Source: a virus. Taken from it: DNA of 28,856 bases. Location of the stretch: positions 1 through 28,856 of the IMG/VR virus record IMGVR_UViG_3300025864_000041. One strand, given 5' to 3'. Positions within the stretch are counted from its first letter, which is position 1, and each line of letters begins with the position of its first letter. The notes under the pieces were generated by a model. That model saw only the letters and a program-made list of their open reading frames with translations, made no database searches and had not been told where the DNA came from. Positions 1 to 8,770 of this stretch are shown piece by piece. Position numbers and translations under genes: made by a program.

Positions 1-1
1 T

Positions 2-265
2 GGACTAGGCAAACTTCATCGAACTATTAGTCATACAACGGCTATGATTTTAATGATATCGTGTATGTTAGCAATAGTGTTAAGCATGCTTCCATATTTG
101 CTTTCAAATAAATGTCCCTTGGAAATACTTATTCGAAAACATCCTATTCGTAATTTAATTCGAGTATATAGGCCTACACCCTTTGTATATTTTATTTTAA
201 TTGCAATAATGTCACTTAATGTTTTTAATTATCTTTTAGCATTTAACTTAATACATTTATTTTAA
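2..265 (+). CDS. Small membrane protein, 5' end outside window
   Basis: The reading frame is open from the left edge, so the first 14 codons before the Met at 44 are probably part of a longer protein whose start is not visible. Two hydrophobic segments, each about 20 residues (roughly residues 15-34 and 61-87 of the visible part), flank a basic stretch rich in Arg, Lys and Pro. This suggests a two-pass or hairpin inner-membrane protein. The stop overlaps the next start in a TAATG junction, so the two are probably translationally coupled. I do not recognise a family. Confidence 0.6.
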   Translation, partial: GLGKLHRTISHTTAMILMISCMLAIVLSMLPYLLSNKCPLEILIRKHPIRNLIRVYRPTPFVYFILIAIMSLNVFNYLLAFNLIHLF

Positions 266-1527
266 TGATTTACGGAGCAATCGTACTTTCGTTTTTAATC
301 ACATTAGGATTTTATCTTCATGATAAAACTCAATACAAATTGTGGGAATTCTTTTTAGGAACTGCTGCAACCACTATAGTTGTAGTTATTTTTAAATTAT
401 GTTTCAACGCATTTGGCGATAGTTACACCGAAACTTGGGGTTCTACAATTGTAAGTGTTTATGAACAGGAACCATACAACTATTGGCATTCAGAAACATG
501 CTATCGTCAAGTTGCTTGTGGAACTTCGACAGATTCCAATGGAAATACTACAACACAATATTGTTCAGAACCATACGATTGTTCTCACCAAGTTGATGTT
601 GGTCCTCATTGGTATGCAGTAACTGACATTAAAGAACAAATTTCAATTACTGAACATCAGTATGATTCTTTATCTTACATTTATGGAGGAAAGAGATTTA
701 TTACAAATGAAAATAACAACTATGATTCTAGAGACAAATGTGTATCATCTAAAGGTACAAAATTTCAAGGAAAACAAGTAGGACAAACATCATATGAATA
801 TCGAGTTGATTGGCAAAAAACAGAAACTACTCGTAAAGCAATTGCAACTCAACATAAATACACAAATAAAGTAAAATCTTCAGACTTAACAATTTTCAAT
901 ATTTCTTTAGTTAATAAAGTACAAGCAGACTCGATGGGTCTTTTCAATTATCCTAAGTTAAAAGATGAATTTACTTATCCTACAATTTTAGGAACTAAAG
1001 TGTCTCCAGCGATTAATGAAAATTTCCGCAAACTTAATGGAAAGTTTGGACCTACAAGTCAAATGAGATTATGGGTTCTTGTATACGAAAATAAGCCTTC
1101 AATAATTGGCAATTATCAGGAAAATTATTGGGTACGTGGAAATATGAATGAATTGGTTGTATGCATAGGAAAACAAGATACAACAATTCAATGGGTAAAT
1201 GTATTCTCATGGACCACTAACGAAGCTTTAAAAATACAGATAAGGGATTATATTATCAATCAGAAATCAGTGACTGAGAAGCATTGGAATGAACTCTATA
1301 TGTACATGGATAATAATCTTAATACTTACAAGCGTAGAGATTTTAAAGAATTTGATTATCTTAAACGTAGAACAAAACCTTGGGAAATTATCCTTGCATA
1401 CATATTCGGAATTGGAGTTGCAATAGGAATGAATTTCTGGGCATCCACAAATGATTATAAAGACGAAAACAAATCTACATTTCTAGATTATAATAGTTAT
1501 AATAAAAAATATACAAACTGGCAATGA
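265..1527 (+). CDS. Multi-pass membrane protein with a four-cysteine external-type domain
   Basis: 420 residues. Hydrophobic segments lie at about 1-19, 29-49 and 375-394, leaving one large soluble segment (about 50-370) between membrane anchors. Near its start are four cysteines (C79, C85, C100, C106), spaced CX5C-X14-CX5C, among aromatic residues and histidines. They could form disulfides or bind a metal. The start overlaps the preceding stop by one base and the 3' end overlaps the next gene by ATGA, so it is the middle gene of a coupled trio. I do not recognise the family; an envelope-associated phage protein is the most one can say. Confidence 0.8.
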   Translation: MIYGAIVLSFLITLGFYLHDKTQYKLWEFFLGTAATTIVVVIFKLCFNAFGDSYTETWGSTIVSVYEQEPYNYWHSETCYRQVACGTSTDSNGNTTTQYCSEPYDCSHQVDVGPHWYAVTDIKEQISITEHQYDSLSYIYGGKRFITNENNNYDSRDKCVSSKGTKFQGKQVGQTSYEYRVDWQKTETTRKAIATQHKYTNKVKSSDLTIFNISLVNKVQADSMGLFNYPKLKDEFTYPTILGTKVSPAINENFRKLNGKFGPTSQMRLWVLVYENKPSIIGNYQENYWVRGNMNELVVCIGKQDTTIQWVNVFSWTTNEALKIQIRDYIINQKSVTEKHWNELYMYMDNNLNTYKRRDFKEFDYLKRRTKPWEIILAYIFGIGVAIGMNFWASTNDYKDENKSTFLDYNSYNKKYTNWQ

Positions 1528-2252
1528 AAAAAGTTTTATTTATTGGGGACATTCATGGAACAACTGAATGGGAAGAAATCGCAAAAAATGGTTTGAAACA
1601 ATTTTATGAAATTGTGTTTCTCGGAGATTACATCGATAGTTTTTATAAAAAACCAGTTGATCAACTATATAATCTGAATAATCTTGTTAAATTTATAAGA
1701 AAAAATAAAACACAAGTTACAGCATTAATTGGAAATCATGATTATGCAGTTATTAATTCACATTCTGCTATATCCGGATATCAGCATTTGCATGCTCATG
1801 AATATAAAAAAGTATTTCAAGATAATGTTGATCTTTTTCAAATAGCTTGGGGATATACAAATGATACAACAAAAAAATATACTCTTGCAACTCATGCTGG
1901 ATTAACTAAAAATTATTGGGAACGATACATACTTCCTCAAATTAATGAAGGCGGGTTTATTCATAAAATTACAGAAGGAAAAGAAATTCAAATGCATGAA
2001 GCATTGAATTATCTTAAAGACAAAAAAGATATTTTATGGAAAGTTGGTTTTGTTCGTGGTGGTTTTGGAACTCCAGGCGTTTTATGGGCTGATTATACTG
2101 AAGTTATTGATGATCGATATTCTGGAATAAATCAGATATTCGGACACACTCCTCAACCAACAATTAGAGTTGATCAATATGGTGACGATTTAGTAGCATG
2201 TGTTGATAGTTGGGGAAATAAAAAAGGAACGAGTTTACTCATGACTTTATAA
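1524..2252 (+). CDS. Calcineurin-like metallophosphoesterase (PPP-type phosphatase)
   Basis: 242 residues with the full ordered motif set of this superfamily: GDIHG (8-12), GDYID (34-38), GNHD (70-73), HAGL (124-127) and GHTP (207-210). These residues bind two metal ions and the phosphate, so the enzyme should be active. The length and the WADY segment before the last motif resemble lambda-type protein phosphatase and ApaH-like dinucleotide tetraphosphatases; the sequence alone does not choose between protein, nucleotide or RNA substrates. Start ATG overlaps the previous stop (ATGA). A strong terminator follows 20 bases after the stop, so this is the last gene of its operon. Confidence 0.93.
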   Translation: MKKVLFIGDIHGTTEWEEIAKNGLKQFYEIVFLGDYIDSFYKKPVDQLYNLNNLVKFIRKNKTQVTALIGNHDYAVINSHSAISGYQHLHAHEYKKVFQDNVDLFQIAWGYTNDTTKKYTLATHAGLTKNYWERYILPQINEGGFIHKITEGKEIQMHEALNYLKDKKDILWKVGFVRGGFGTPGVLWADYTEVIDDRYSGINQIFGHTPQPTIRVDQYGDDLVACVDSWGNKKGTSLLMTL

Positions 2253-2271
2253 TTTTAATCATAGATAATAG

Positions 2272-2295
2272 AAAGGAACTCTTGGAGTTCCTTTT
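2272..2295 (+). terminator. Intrinsic terminator after the phosphatase gene
   Basis: A perfect 10-bp stem (2272-2281 with 2285-2294) with a 3-base TTG loop runs into TTTTGTTGTTT. It lies just after the stop at 2252. Confidence 0.85.
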
Positions 2296-2323
2296 GTTGT
2301 TTAAATAAGATATACATTAACTG

Positions 2324-2346
2324 ATCACAGGACATAATCCTGTGAT
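2324..2346. promoter_or_regulatory. Perfect 9-bp inverted repeat, possible operator
   Basis: ATCACAGGA (2324-2332) and its exact complement (2338-2346) flank a 5-base loop, CATAA. There is no T-run after it, so it is not an ordinary terminator. It sits about 235 bases upstream of the protease-scaffold gene and could bind a regulator or fold in the leader RNA. Confidence 0.4.
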
Positions 2347-2523
2347 TCGTGTGTTAAAATACTATCATTTTCAGAAGATTCAATGAATTTCTTAACAGTT
2401 TTTTAACATCACTTTTATATTCAAATTATTAACTCATAATATAGTATTCACCTATATCTTCTTAGTGTATACTGTTAATGTGTTGTTAATTGCACTAACC
2501 ATACATTTATCACTCGTTTCATC

Positions 2524-2540
2524 GTATATATAGAATATAG
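2524..2540 (+). promoter_or_regulatory. AT-rich promoter-like element before the head operon
   Basis: A TATATATAGAATATAG stretch lies about 40 bases before the protease start. Similar GAATATATAAA-type strings precede several other first-in-operon genes here (20281-20296 on minus, 20309-20330, 24031-24050, 25265-25280), which is the reason for calling it. Not tested. Confidence 0.3.
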
Positions 2541-2580
2541 TAAAACCTATGTATTTAAACTAAAAAAACGATTAAAAACT

Positions 2581-5022
2581 ATGGCAGGAAAAAATTTATT
2601 GATTCTTGAACGTTCAGCTCAGAATCTTCAAAAGATTACCCGCAACGGAAAAACGATGTTAGAGGGTGTCTTCGCCGAGTTTGGAATTGAAAACCGCAAT
2701 GGACGTATTTACGAAGAAAAAGAGTATTTACCTCACTTGGAATATCTTAAAAAAGATATCGCTAACGGCAACTTACTTGGTGAGTTAGATCACCCTGAAA
2801 GATTTGAAGTTGCTTTAGGCAGTGTTTCACATAGAATTTCCGAGTTATGGTACGACCAACAGAAACGTCAAGTTTTGGGTCGTATTGAAATTTTGGAAGG
2901 TACTCCAAAAGGACAAATTGCCAAATCATTATTAGAGGCAGGCGTTCCACTTTCAATCTCTTCAAGAGCAGCTGGTACTGTTAACGAAGACAAAACCGTT
3001 GCAATTCAACAGATTTATACTTATGACTTAGTTGCTAAGCCAGGATTTGAATCAGCTCAATTGCATAAAGTTAATGAAAGTGTAAACCCAAGACAAAAGG
3101 AAATCGATGAAATGATTATAGCCTTAAACGAAGGTGTAACGTCTCGTAAACAACACAACATCAATTCAAAGTTCGGTAAATTGAATGAAAACATTTCAAT
3201 TCTTGACTTAACAGATAAAGTTCCTATCACATGGCACGGACATGCCGGCATACGTGAAGAAGCTTTAGTAGCTCAAGAAGAAGCCAAACAGGCAAAGCAA
3301 CAAACAACTAAAATTAATGAAAATAATCAAATGGCAGAAACAAAACCAGGAGTTATTAATGAAGAAACTGTACAGCAATGGACAGGCTTATTCACAAAAG
3401 AACTTAGCGCCATAAATTCCAGATTAGACGAAATTCAAGAGAGTGGTAGCACTACAGATCTTACAGCAATCAAAAAGTATATCGAAAAGATACGCAAGAT
3501 TCAGGAAGATTCATTGAATTGGCAATCTGAGATCGCTAAGGCTGTAAATGAAGTTGCTACTTACGCTGATACATTAGCAGATAAGAGTAATAAACATTAT
3601 AAACTAACTAAGAAGATTGTTGAAACTGTAGACTACAACGCAAAAACGCTCAATGCAACACAAGATTGGACAGGCGAAGTAGCTAAAGTAACAAATGCAA
3701 TCGGAGAAACTGTAGATCACAATGCAGAAATGCTTAATGGTCTTAATGAATGGTCAACCCAAATTGCTAAGGGTGTCAATTCACTTAATGAATGGGGTAC
3801 AGAAAAAGCAAAAGCTATCAATGATATGCATGATTGGGTTGGCACTCAAGCAAAAGCTGTCAATGGCATGCACGAATGGACTTCATCAATCGCTAAAAAC
3901 TTCAATCATTCAGTTAATTGGACTGAAGAAATGTTAGGAAGAGCAATTTCTAAAGAAGACGCAGTCAATATGATGAAATATGTCGACTTAGTATCAGAAT
4001 CTAAAAATGATCCAAAACTAAAAGCAAAAATCGACGAAATGCTTAAAGTTAACTCTATCACTGCAAAACCTCTTAACGAGGCAAATCTTAAAGGCATCAT
4101 GGTTATTGACACCGTTGGAAAAGTTGGTAATGTAAAAGTTGCTGATCTTTCTTCTAAAAACACAGGTGTTGAATTCGATGACAAAACCAAAACTATAGTA
4201 GCTAAAATGAGAAATGTCAAATTTAGCAAAGAAAAAATGCCAATTGGTAATAGTAATTTACAAGCGCCATTAAATGCAAAATCTGAAAAGGTTGGTAGTG
4301 ATGGCATGAATAATGAACCTAAAGACCTTAAAGCTAATCTTAAAACTTCTAAAGTTATTGGTGGTAAAGACACTGTAGGAGGCAATCCAAAAGTAAATAT
4401 TGCAAAAGCACAAAATCTTAAATTAAACGTTAAAGCAGGCGGAAAAGGCTTGGTTAACGAAAGTTTTAATAAAACTGAAGATATTCAATCAAGACGTACA
4501 AGACTCGATGAAAAACTTTCTTTGATTATTAACAATCTCGAAAAAGAAAAGACTGTTGACGAAAGCGTTAAATCAGAATTTCCATTCACACAACTTTTAA
4601 GTGGTGAGGATAGAAGCAAATTTGCAAATCTTGATGCATCCGATAAACAAAAGGTAGTCACTGAAATTTCTAAAGTTCCAACAACCGATTCTAAAGTAAT
4701 TGTTAAATTATGGGAAAGCGCATTATCAAATAATAAAGTTGATGAACCACTTTGGCTCAAACTTGCTCCTAAAGTTTACAGAGACGCTTTTACAAAAGCT
4801 CCTCAAAATATCAAGGAAAGTCTTAATGCTAAATCAGAATACTTTACTTTAAACACTCAATATCAGATTGATAATTTCTGGGAAACTAGCGATATTATTC
4901 CTCGTCCAGTTTATACCTTAAATGAATCTATTGCTGCAGTAACAGGCGAAGAAGCAGATCAAAAATACGATAGCGTAGTCGCAGGAGTTGCAGAAGGAAT
5001 GAAACGATACATGAATGTGTAA
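2581..5022 (+). CDS. Prohead protease fused to scaffold (T4 gp21-gp22-like)
   Basis: 813 residues. Residues 1-165 are a T4 gp21-type (S77) prohead protease, with a GELDHP motif holding the putative catalytic His71 and a SISSR motif holding the putative nucleophile Ser128. Residues from about 170 on are helical, charged scaffold. LNE/INE/VNE tripeptides, matching the (L/I)xE cleavage signal of T4 gp21, recur (for example E166, E184, E203, E247, E261 and further on). This suggests the scaffold is cut up by its own protease. Around 390-450 it carries a 14-residue repeat, each unit starting with Trp and containing an AKxxN core. In T4 the protease and scaffold are separate genes. It lies just upstream of the capsid gene, as in T4. 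An in-frame ATG at 3331 could also make free scaffold. Confidence 0.93.
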   Translation: MAGKNLLILERSAQNLQKITRNGKTMLEGVFAEFGIENRNGRIYEEKEYLPHLEYLKKDIANGNLLGELDHPERFEVALGSVSHRISELWYDQQKRQVLGRIEILEGTPKGQIAKSLLEAGVPLSISSRAAGTVNEDKTVAIQQIYTYDLVAKPGFESAQLHKVNESVNPRQKEIDEMIIALNEGVTSRKQHNINSKFGKLNENISILDLTDKVPITWHGHAGIREEALVAQEEAKQAKQQTTKINENNQMAETKPGVINEETVQQWTGLFTKELSAINSRLDEIQESGSTTDLTAIKKYIEKIRKIQEDSLNWQSEIAKAVNEVATYADTLADKSNKHYKLTKKIVETVDYNAKTLNATQDWTGEVAKVTNAIGETVDHNAEMLNGLNEWSTQIAKGVNSLNEWGTEKAKAINDMHDWVGTQAKAVNGMHEWTSSIAKNFNHSVNWTEEMLGRAISKEDAVNMMKYVDLVSESKNDPKLKAKIDEMLKVNSITAKPLNEANLKGIMVIDTVGKVGNVKVADLSSKNTGVEFDDKTKTIVAKMRNVKFSKEKMPIGNSNLQAPLNAKSEKVGSDGMNNEPKDLKANLKTSKVIGGKDTVGGNPKVNIAKAQNLKLNVKAGGKGLVNESFNKTEDIQSRRTRLDEKLSLIINNLEKEKTVDESVKSEFPFTQLLSGEDRSKFANLDASDKQKVVTEISKVPTTDSKVIVKLWESALSNNKVDEPLWLKLAPKVYRDAFTKAPQNIKESLNAKSEYFTLNTQYQIDNFWETSDIIPRPVYTLNESIAAVTGEEADQKYDSVVAGVAEGMKRYMNV

Positions 5023-5107
5023 TTAGTGCATTAAGTATCAAAAATTAACGTTTTAGTAATAATAAATAAAATATCAAAAATAAAAAATAAAAATAACTTT
5101 AATAAAA

Positions 5108-6895
5108 ATGAAACAAATAAACGAACAACAGATAGTTGCTAAATGGTCTCCAATGATCGAGTCTACAACGGGTCTTAAAGATCCTAAGAAACTTTCATGG
5201 ATTGCCAAATACGCACACTATCACGCATTAAACGAAGCTGCAATGGGTGGCGTTAGCACTCCTTATGCAACTCTTTACAACGTTCCTGGAATAGGTAATG
5301 CAATGCCTGCACAACAATCAGCAACAACTGGTAACCAATTCTATCAGAACGCAACAAAAGGTTCAGGTGACAAATGGCCTGCACTTCTTCCAATGGCTCT
5401 TCAGGTGGCTGCAAGAACAATAGGTTTCGACCTTGTTAACGTAGTTCCTATGCCAGGTCCAACAGGTGTTGTATCTTATTTAGATTACGTATACGCTGGT
5501 GGTAAACAACCATACGGTGCTCAACCAGGAACTCAAGCACGTCCTAATCCAAAAGAAGCATCTAATCCACTTTATCCAGGTGTAAAAGTTGCAGCTCCAG
5601 GACTTTATGAAGCTCCTCTAGCATTCAAACTTCAACTTAAAGCAGCAGATGCTTCAACATTTACAACAGCATTAGTTGAAGGCGCAGCAGTTCACTTCTC
5701 TAATGGCGGAGCTACTTTAGAAGCTGTTTATATTGGCAAATCAAGAATTGATGCTTTCCCAATGTTTAGAACAGGTGTATTCGGCGGTGGCGCTGCTAAC
5801 TTGGCAAGTATATTCGATGGCAATATAAATACTGATGTATCTTATGGCACATTCGTTTCCAACACAAGTACTGGTATTACTACTTTCCCAACACTTATCT
5901 CTACATTAGAAGATCAAGTACAAGGATTTGTAGGTGCAGGTCCAACAGACTCAGATCGTTGGGAAGGTACTTTTGTAACTGGAACTACTCTTTACGAACC
6001 TATGGAAAGAGGCGTTGGTGAACTCCAATACCCAAGAGCTTTAGGGCTTCAATTATTCACTAGATTTGTACAAGTTGGAACATTCCAAGTATCAGTAAGT
6101 GTTACTCAAGAGCAAATTCAAGACCTTAACAAACAATGGGGTATTGATGTTATTGCAATGGTAGAAAACGCTGGTATCAACGAAATTTCACAAGCTATTA
6201 ACAAACACATCCTTTCAAGATTATTCGGTCTTGGCTGGAAAAACCACATCAATGGCTACGCAGTTGAAGGTATCAACCTTAACATGAACTGTGCTTCAAC
6301 CGGTTCTCTTACATCAGTTGCTTACGCTTATCCAAGTGGCACTGAATTAGCTTCTTTTGACAATCAATCAATGCCTATCCCTGGATTCGCAACTTACGCA
6401 TCAGTACTTGGTGCTACTTTCGAAAACCAAGATACTATGATTAAGAGAGTTATGGCTAACATCCTTGCAGCTGGTAACATCGTAATGCAAAGAGGTCGTA
6501 GAGGCCCAGCAAACTTTATCGTAACAAACGTTAAAATTGCTACAGCTCTTCAATCAAACAGTGGTTACACATTCTCACCAATCACTAATACATTCACTCA
6601 GTCTAACGGTTCATTGTACCCACTCGGAACAATCGCTGGAATGACTCTTTATGTAGATCCAAACATGATCTATGCAGACACCAGAGTACTTGTAGGACGT
6701 AAAGGTGCAGCAGACGAACCAGGTGTTATATTCGCTCCTTATCTTATGGCTGAAAGCGTTAAGCTTATCACTGAAGGTACAGGTGCTCCTAAGGTAATCA
6801 TCAAAACCAGATACGCTTTGGTTGATGCAGGTTTCCATCCAGAAACTCAATACATTACTTTATTCATTCAAACTAACGCAGGTTCAGTTATTTAA
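5108..6895 (+). CDS. Major capsid protein (T4 gp23-like)
   Basis: 595 residues. Segments around 95-130 and 490-590 match the gp23 fold, including the VxPMxxPTG stretch and the YVDP element near the C-terminus. It forms the hexameric shell of the head. A prohead-protease site is visible as ALNE|AA at residues 40-45, so mature protein would begin near Ala44; T4 gp23 loses a 65-residue N-terminal peptide in the same way. It follows the protease-scaffold gene after an 85-base A-rich spacer and is followed by a strong terminator. Many codons end in C, and overall GC is higher than in neighbouring genes, as expected for a heavily expressed gene. Confidence 0.95.
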   Translation: MKQINEQQIVAKWSPMIESTTGLKDPKKLSWIAKYAHYHALNEAAMGGVSTPYATLYNVPGIGNAMPAQQSATTGNQFYQNATKGSGDKWPALLPMALQVAARTIGFDLVNVVPMPGPTGVVSYLDYVYAGGKQPYGAQPGTQARPNPKEASNPLYPGVKVAAPGLYEAPLAFKLQLKAADASTFTTALVEGAAVHFSNGGATLEAVYIGKSRIDAFPMFRTGVFGGGAANLASIFDGNINTDVSYGTFVSNTSTGITTFPTLISTLEDQVQGFVGAGPTDSDRWEGTFVTGTTLYEPMERGVGELQYPRALGLQLFTRFVQVGTFQVSVSVTQEQIQDLNKQWGIDVIAMVENAGINEISQAINKHILSRLFGLGWKNHINGYAVEGINLNMNCASTGSLTSVAYAYPSGTELASFDNQSMPIPGFATYASVLGATFENQDTMIKRVMANILAAGNIVMQRGRRGPANFIVTNVKIATALQSNSGYTFSPITNTFTQSNGSLYPLGTIAGMTLYVDPNMIYADTRVLVGRKGAADEPGVIFAPYLMAESVKLITEGTGAPKVIIKTRYALVDAGFHPETQYITLFIQTNAGSVI

Positions 6896-6920
6896 TCGTA
6901 ACTAAATACCAGATAAATAA

Positions 6921-6950
6921 AAAGAGAGGCAACCGTCTCTCTTTTTTTTT
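6921..6950 (+). terminator. Intrinsic terminator after the capsid gene
   Basis: AAGAGAG (6922-6928) pairs with CTCTCTT (6937-6943) and runs directly into a long T tract to 6950. It ends the capsid transcript. Confidence 0.9.
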
Positions 6951-6973
6951 CAAAATAAAATAATTATACGAAA

Positions 6974-7396
6974 ATGACATACGAAAAAACTAATGCGCAA
7001 TTAACAACAGATGTTAATGCACTTTTAGGCATTGATGCATCACAAAATTTTGTAGTAGAAAAAACTAGTGCACAATTAACAGCAGATGTCAATGCACTTT
7101 TGCATCTTAAGGATCCATCAGTAAATTTTGCAGGCGAAAAAACTAATGCTCAATTAACAGCAGATGTTAACACACTTTTAGGTATTAAAGATCCATCAGT
7201 AAATTTTGCAGGCGAAAAAACAAATCTTTACAATGCTGACACGACAACACACAGAAAAGCTAAAGATGGTTCAACACATCGAAGAGTTAAAGATGGCACA
7301 ACCTATAGAGATATAGATACTTCAACCTATAGAGATACAGAAGAACTACCAATAGCTCAACCTAATGATGGTATAACTTATACTCCAGAGATGTAA
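6974..7396 (+). CDS. Small tandem-repeat protein downstream of the capsid gene
   Basis: 140 residues built almost wholly of repeats. Three copies of a 25-26 residue unit (EKTNAQLTADVNALL followed by an IKDPSVNFAG-like tail) occupy residues 4-80, then a partial fourth begins. The rest is a second, shorter repeat of about 9 residues with THRKAKDG/TTYRDID-type units. No signal peptide or membrane segment. It stands alone between two terminators right after the capsid gene, so a head-associated or abundant late protein is possible. I know no family for it. Confidence 0.75.
   Translation: MTYEKTNAQLTTDVNALLGIDASQNFVVEKTSAQLTADVNALLHLKDPSVNFAGEKTNAQLTADVNTLLGIKDPSVNFAGEKTNLYNADTTTHRKAKDGSTHRRVKDGTTYRDIDTSTYRDTEELPIAQPNDGITYTPEM
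6983..7213 (+). repeat. Three tandem coding repeats of about 78 bases
   Basis: Copies lie at about 6983-7057, 7058-7135 and 7136-7213. Copies 2 and 3 are nearly identical in sequence, which points to recent duplication or ongoing repeat exchange. Confidence 0.85.
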
Positions 7397-7429
7397 ATAA
7401 TTCAACTTACATAAGTTATTTTAAAATAG

Positions 7430-7456
7430 AAAGAGGATCGAAATGATCCTCTTTTT
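7430..7456 (+). terminator. Terminator between convergent operons
   Basis: A perfect 10-bp stem (7430-7439 with 7445-7454) with a GAAAT loop is followed by a short T tract. It ends the + strand repeat gene. Because the minus-strand island also ends here (stop at 7486), it may work in both directions, with a weaker T-rich tail on the minus strand. Confidence 0.85.
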
Positions 7457-7485
7457 GTGTTAATATTTTTTGATGATTTTTTTTA

Positions 7486-8106
7486 TTAATCTAATCTTCC
7501 GCCTCCAAGTTTACCGATATAATAGGTTTCAACAGGATATTTTAAAATTGCGCCAAACGTATCAAATTCTTCTCGACTTAAAAATTGGTTTTTAATCATT
7601 TTTTCATAAACAATGTAGATTTGATCAGAATCTTTTCCACCTATTTGTGTTGGATCTTCATGAACGTCATAGATGATATATTTTTGAGCTTTACCTAATT
7701 TTAAGAAAAATGGACGTCTCGCTCTCCAGGAACCATGGTTAGGCCAATGATTATCTGCCGGAAGTATATGAATCATTCTTCCACCTATATTACATAATTT
7801 ATCAGCATTTTTAAATGCCATATAAAAATCTGCAATATGTTCTGAAGTTCCAAAATCAGATACAACATCAAATTCTTTTCCAATTATTACATCTTTATTT
7901 AAATCAATCATTAATGAATTTCCATGTCCATTTAAATCAATCGATAAATATTCCCATCCTTTGTTTTTCCAATATATTTTTGTGTATGATAATTCATCAT
8001 ACGGAAAACATGACATGAATTGTTGATCCCCGAATTCACATATTGATTTGTATTCAGGTTTTATCCATTTTTGAATAAAATTCAATGATTGTGTTGTAAC
8101 TCCCAT
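7486..8106 (-). CDS. Class I SAM-dependent methyltransferase-like protein
   Basis: 206 residues. A Rossmann-type methyltransferase pattern is visible: an ICEFGDQ segment (22-28) in place of the glycine-rich SAM loop, a strand ending in an acidic residue (LSIDLN, 54-59), and FDVVSDFGTSEHI (79-91) as motif IV. The glycine loop is less standard than in well-known families, so the substrate is open. It is the last gene of the minus-strand island and follows the FkbM gene after only four bases. That suggests it methylates a sugar or another acceptor used by the neighbouring enzymes. Confidence 0.7.
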   Translation of the reverse strand: MGVTTQSLNFIQKWIKPEYKSICEFGDQQFMSCFPYDELSYTKIYWKNKGWEYLSIDLNGHGNSLMIDLNKDVIIGKEFDVVSDFGTSEHIADFYMAFKNADKLCNIGGRMIHILPADNHWPNHGSWRARRPFFLKLGKAQKYIIYDVHEDPTQIGGKDSDQIYIVYEKMIKNQFLSREEFDTFGAILKYPVETYYIGKLGGGRLD

Positions 8107-8110
8107 TGTA

Positions 8111-8767
8111 TTATTTTTTTATTTTAACAAATACTTCGTCAGCTTCTAATTTTCCCATCATATAATAGCCTTTGGATATAATGTAATTAGTTTGTGCTGT
8201 ATCATTATAATTATTCTCAATAGTTATTACTTTAATATTAAATTTATCAAAGTCAATAGTTTTGATAATTTTAAATTCGTTTCCTTCTGTATCTAAACTA
8301 ATATAATCCACATTTACAATATTATTAGCATCTAATATTTCATTAAGAATGACAGTGTTTATTTCTATTTCTTCTACACTTCCACCCCTTGTTTTTACTT
8401 CTAATGCAATTCTTTGTTTATGTCTTTCATCATATTCATCAGATAAACCACTTAACATATTAGCTGGACCTACAACCTGCGTAAATCTTCTATGTGTGTT
8501 AGATTCGCCTACTCCTGCCATTATTTTTATACAATTTCTATTTGTATCAAGTTGGTTAAATAATGCTGGCATAGGTTCAAAACATATTCCTGTCCATCCC
8601 AATTCTTTTTCAAGATAAAATGTATTAGATAGTGTTTTACCATCATTTGCGCCAATATCAACGAAAACACCATTTCTTTTATTATTAAAATATGAAATAA
8701 CAAAAGCATCTTGACCACTTTGACTAAATTTCCTATTAAGCTTGTGAATATTCATTAAAGCATCCAT
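8111..8767 (-). CDS. FkbM-family methyltransferase
   Basis: 218 residues. The FkbM signature is clear: SQSGQDAF (15-22), VDIGANDGKT (36-45) for SAM binding, LGWTGICFEP (56-65), and DTEGNEFKI near residue 160. FkbM enzymes O-methylate small molecules and sugars. Lying among glycosyltransferases, it most likely caps or decorates a glycan. The first Met may be internal: a second Met at residue 5 also fits, since the SQSGQD segment normally starts close to the N-terminus. Confidence 0.88.
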   Translation of the reverse strand: MDALMNIHKLNRKFSQSGQDAFVISYFNNKRNGVFVDIGANDGKTLSNTFYLEKELGWTGICFEPMPALFNQLDTNRNCIKIMAGVGESNTHRRFTQVVGPANMLSGLSDEYDERHKQRIALEVKTRGGSVEEIEINTVILNEILDANNIVNVDYISLDTEGNEFKIIKTIDFDKFNIKVITIENNYNDTAQTNYIISKGYYMMGKLEADEVFVKIKK

Positions 8768-8770
8768 AAT

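Larger units (their letters stand above)
2253..2580. other. Non-coding region between phosphatase and protease genes
   Basis: 328 bases with no convincing gene on either strand. It holds a terminator (2272-2295), a perfect 9-bp hairpin without a T-run (2324-2346), and an AT-rich promoter-like stretch close to the protease start. Expected content is the control region for the head operon. Confidence 0.6.

Noticed and set aside
3906-4385. 159-residue frame on the minus strand inside the scaffold
   Set aside because: Antisense to a clear coding region with strong capsid-module context. Its composition is that expected from the reverse of a Lys/Ala-rich frame.
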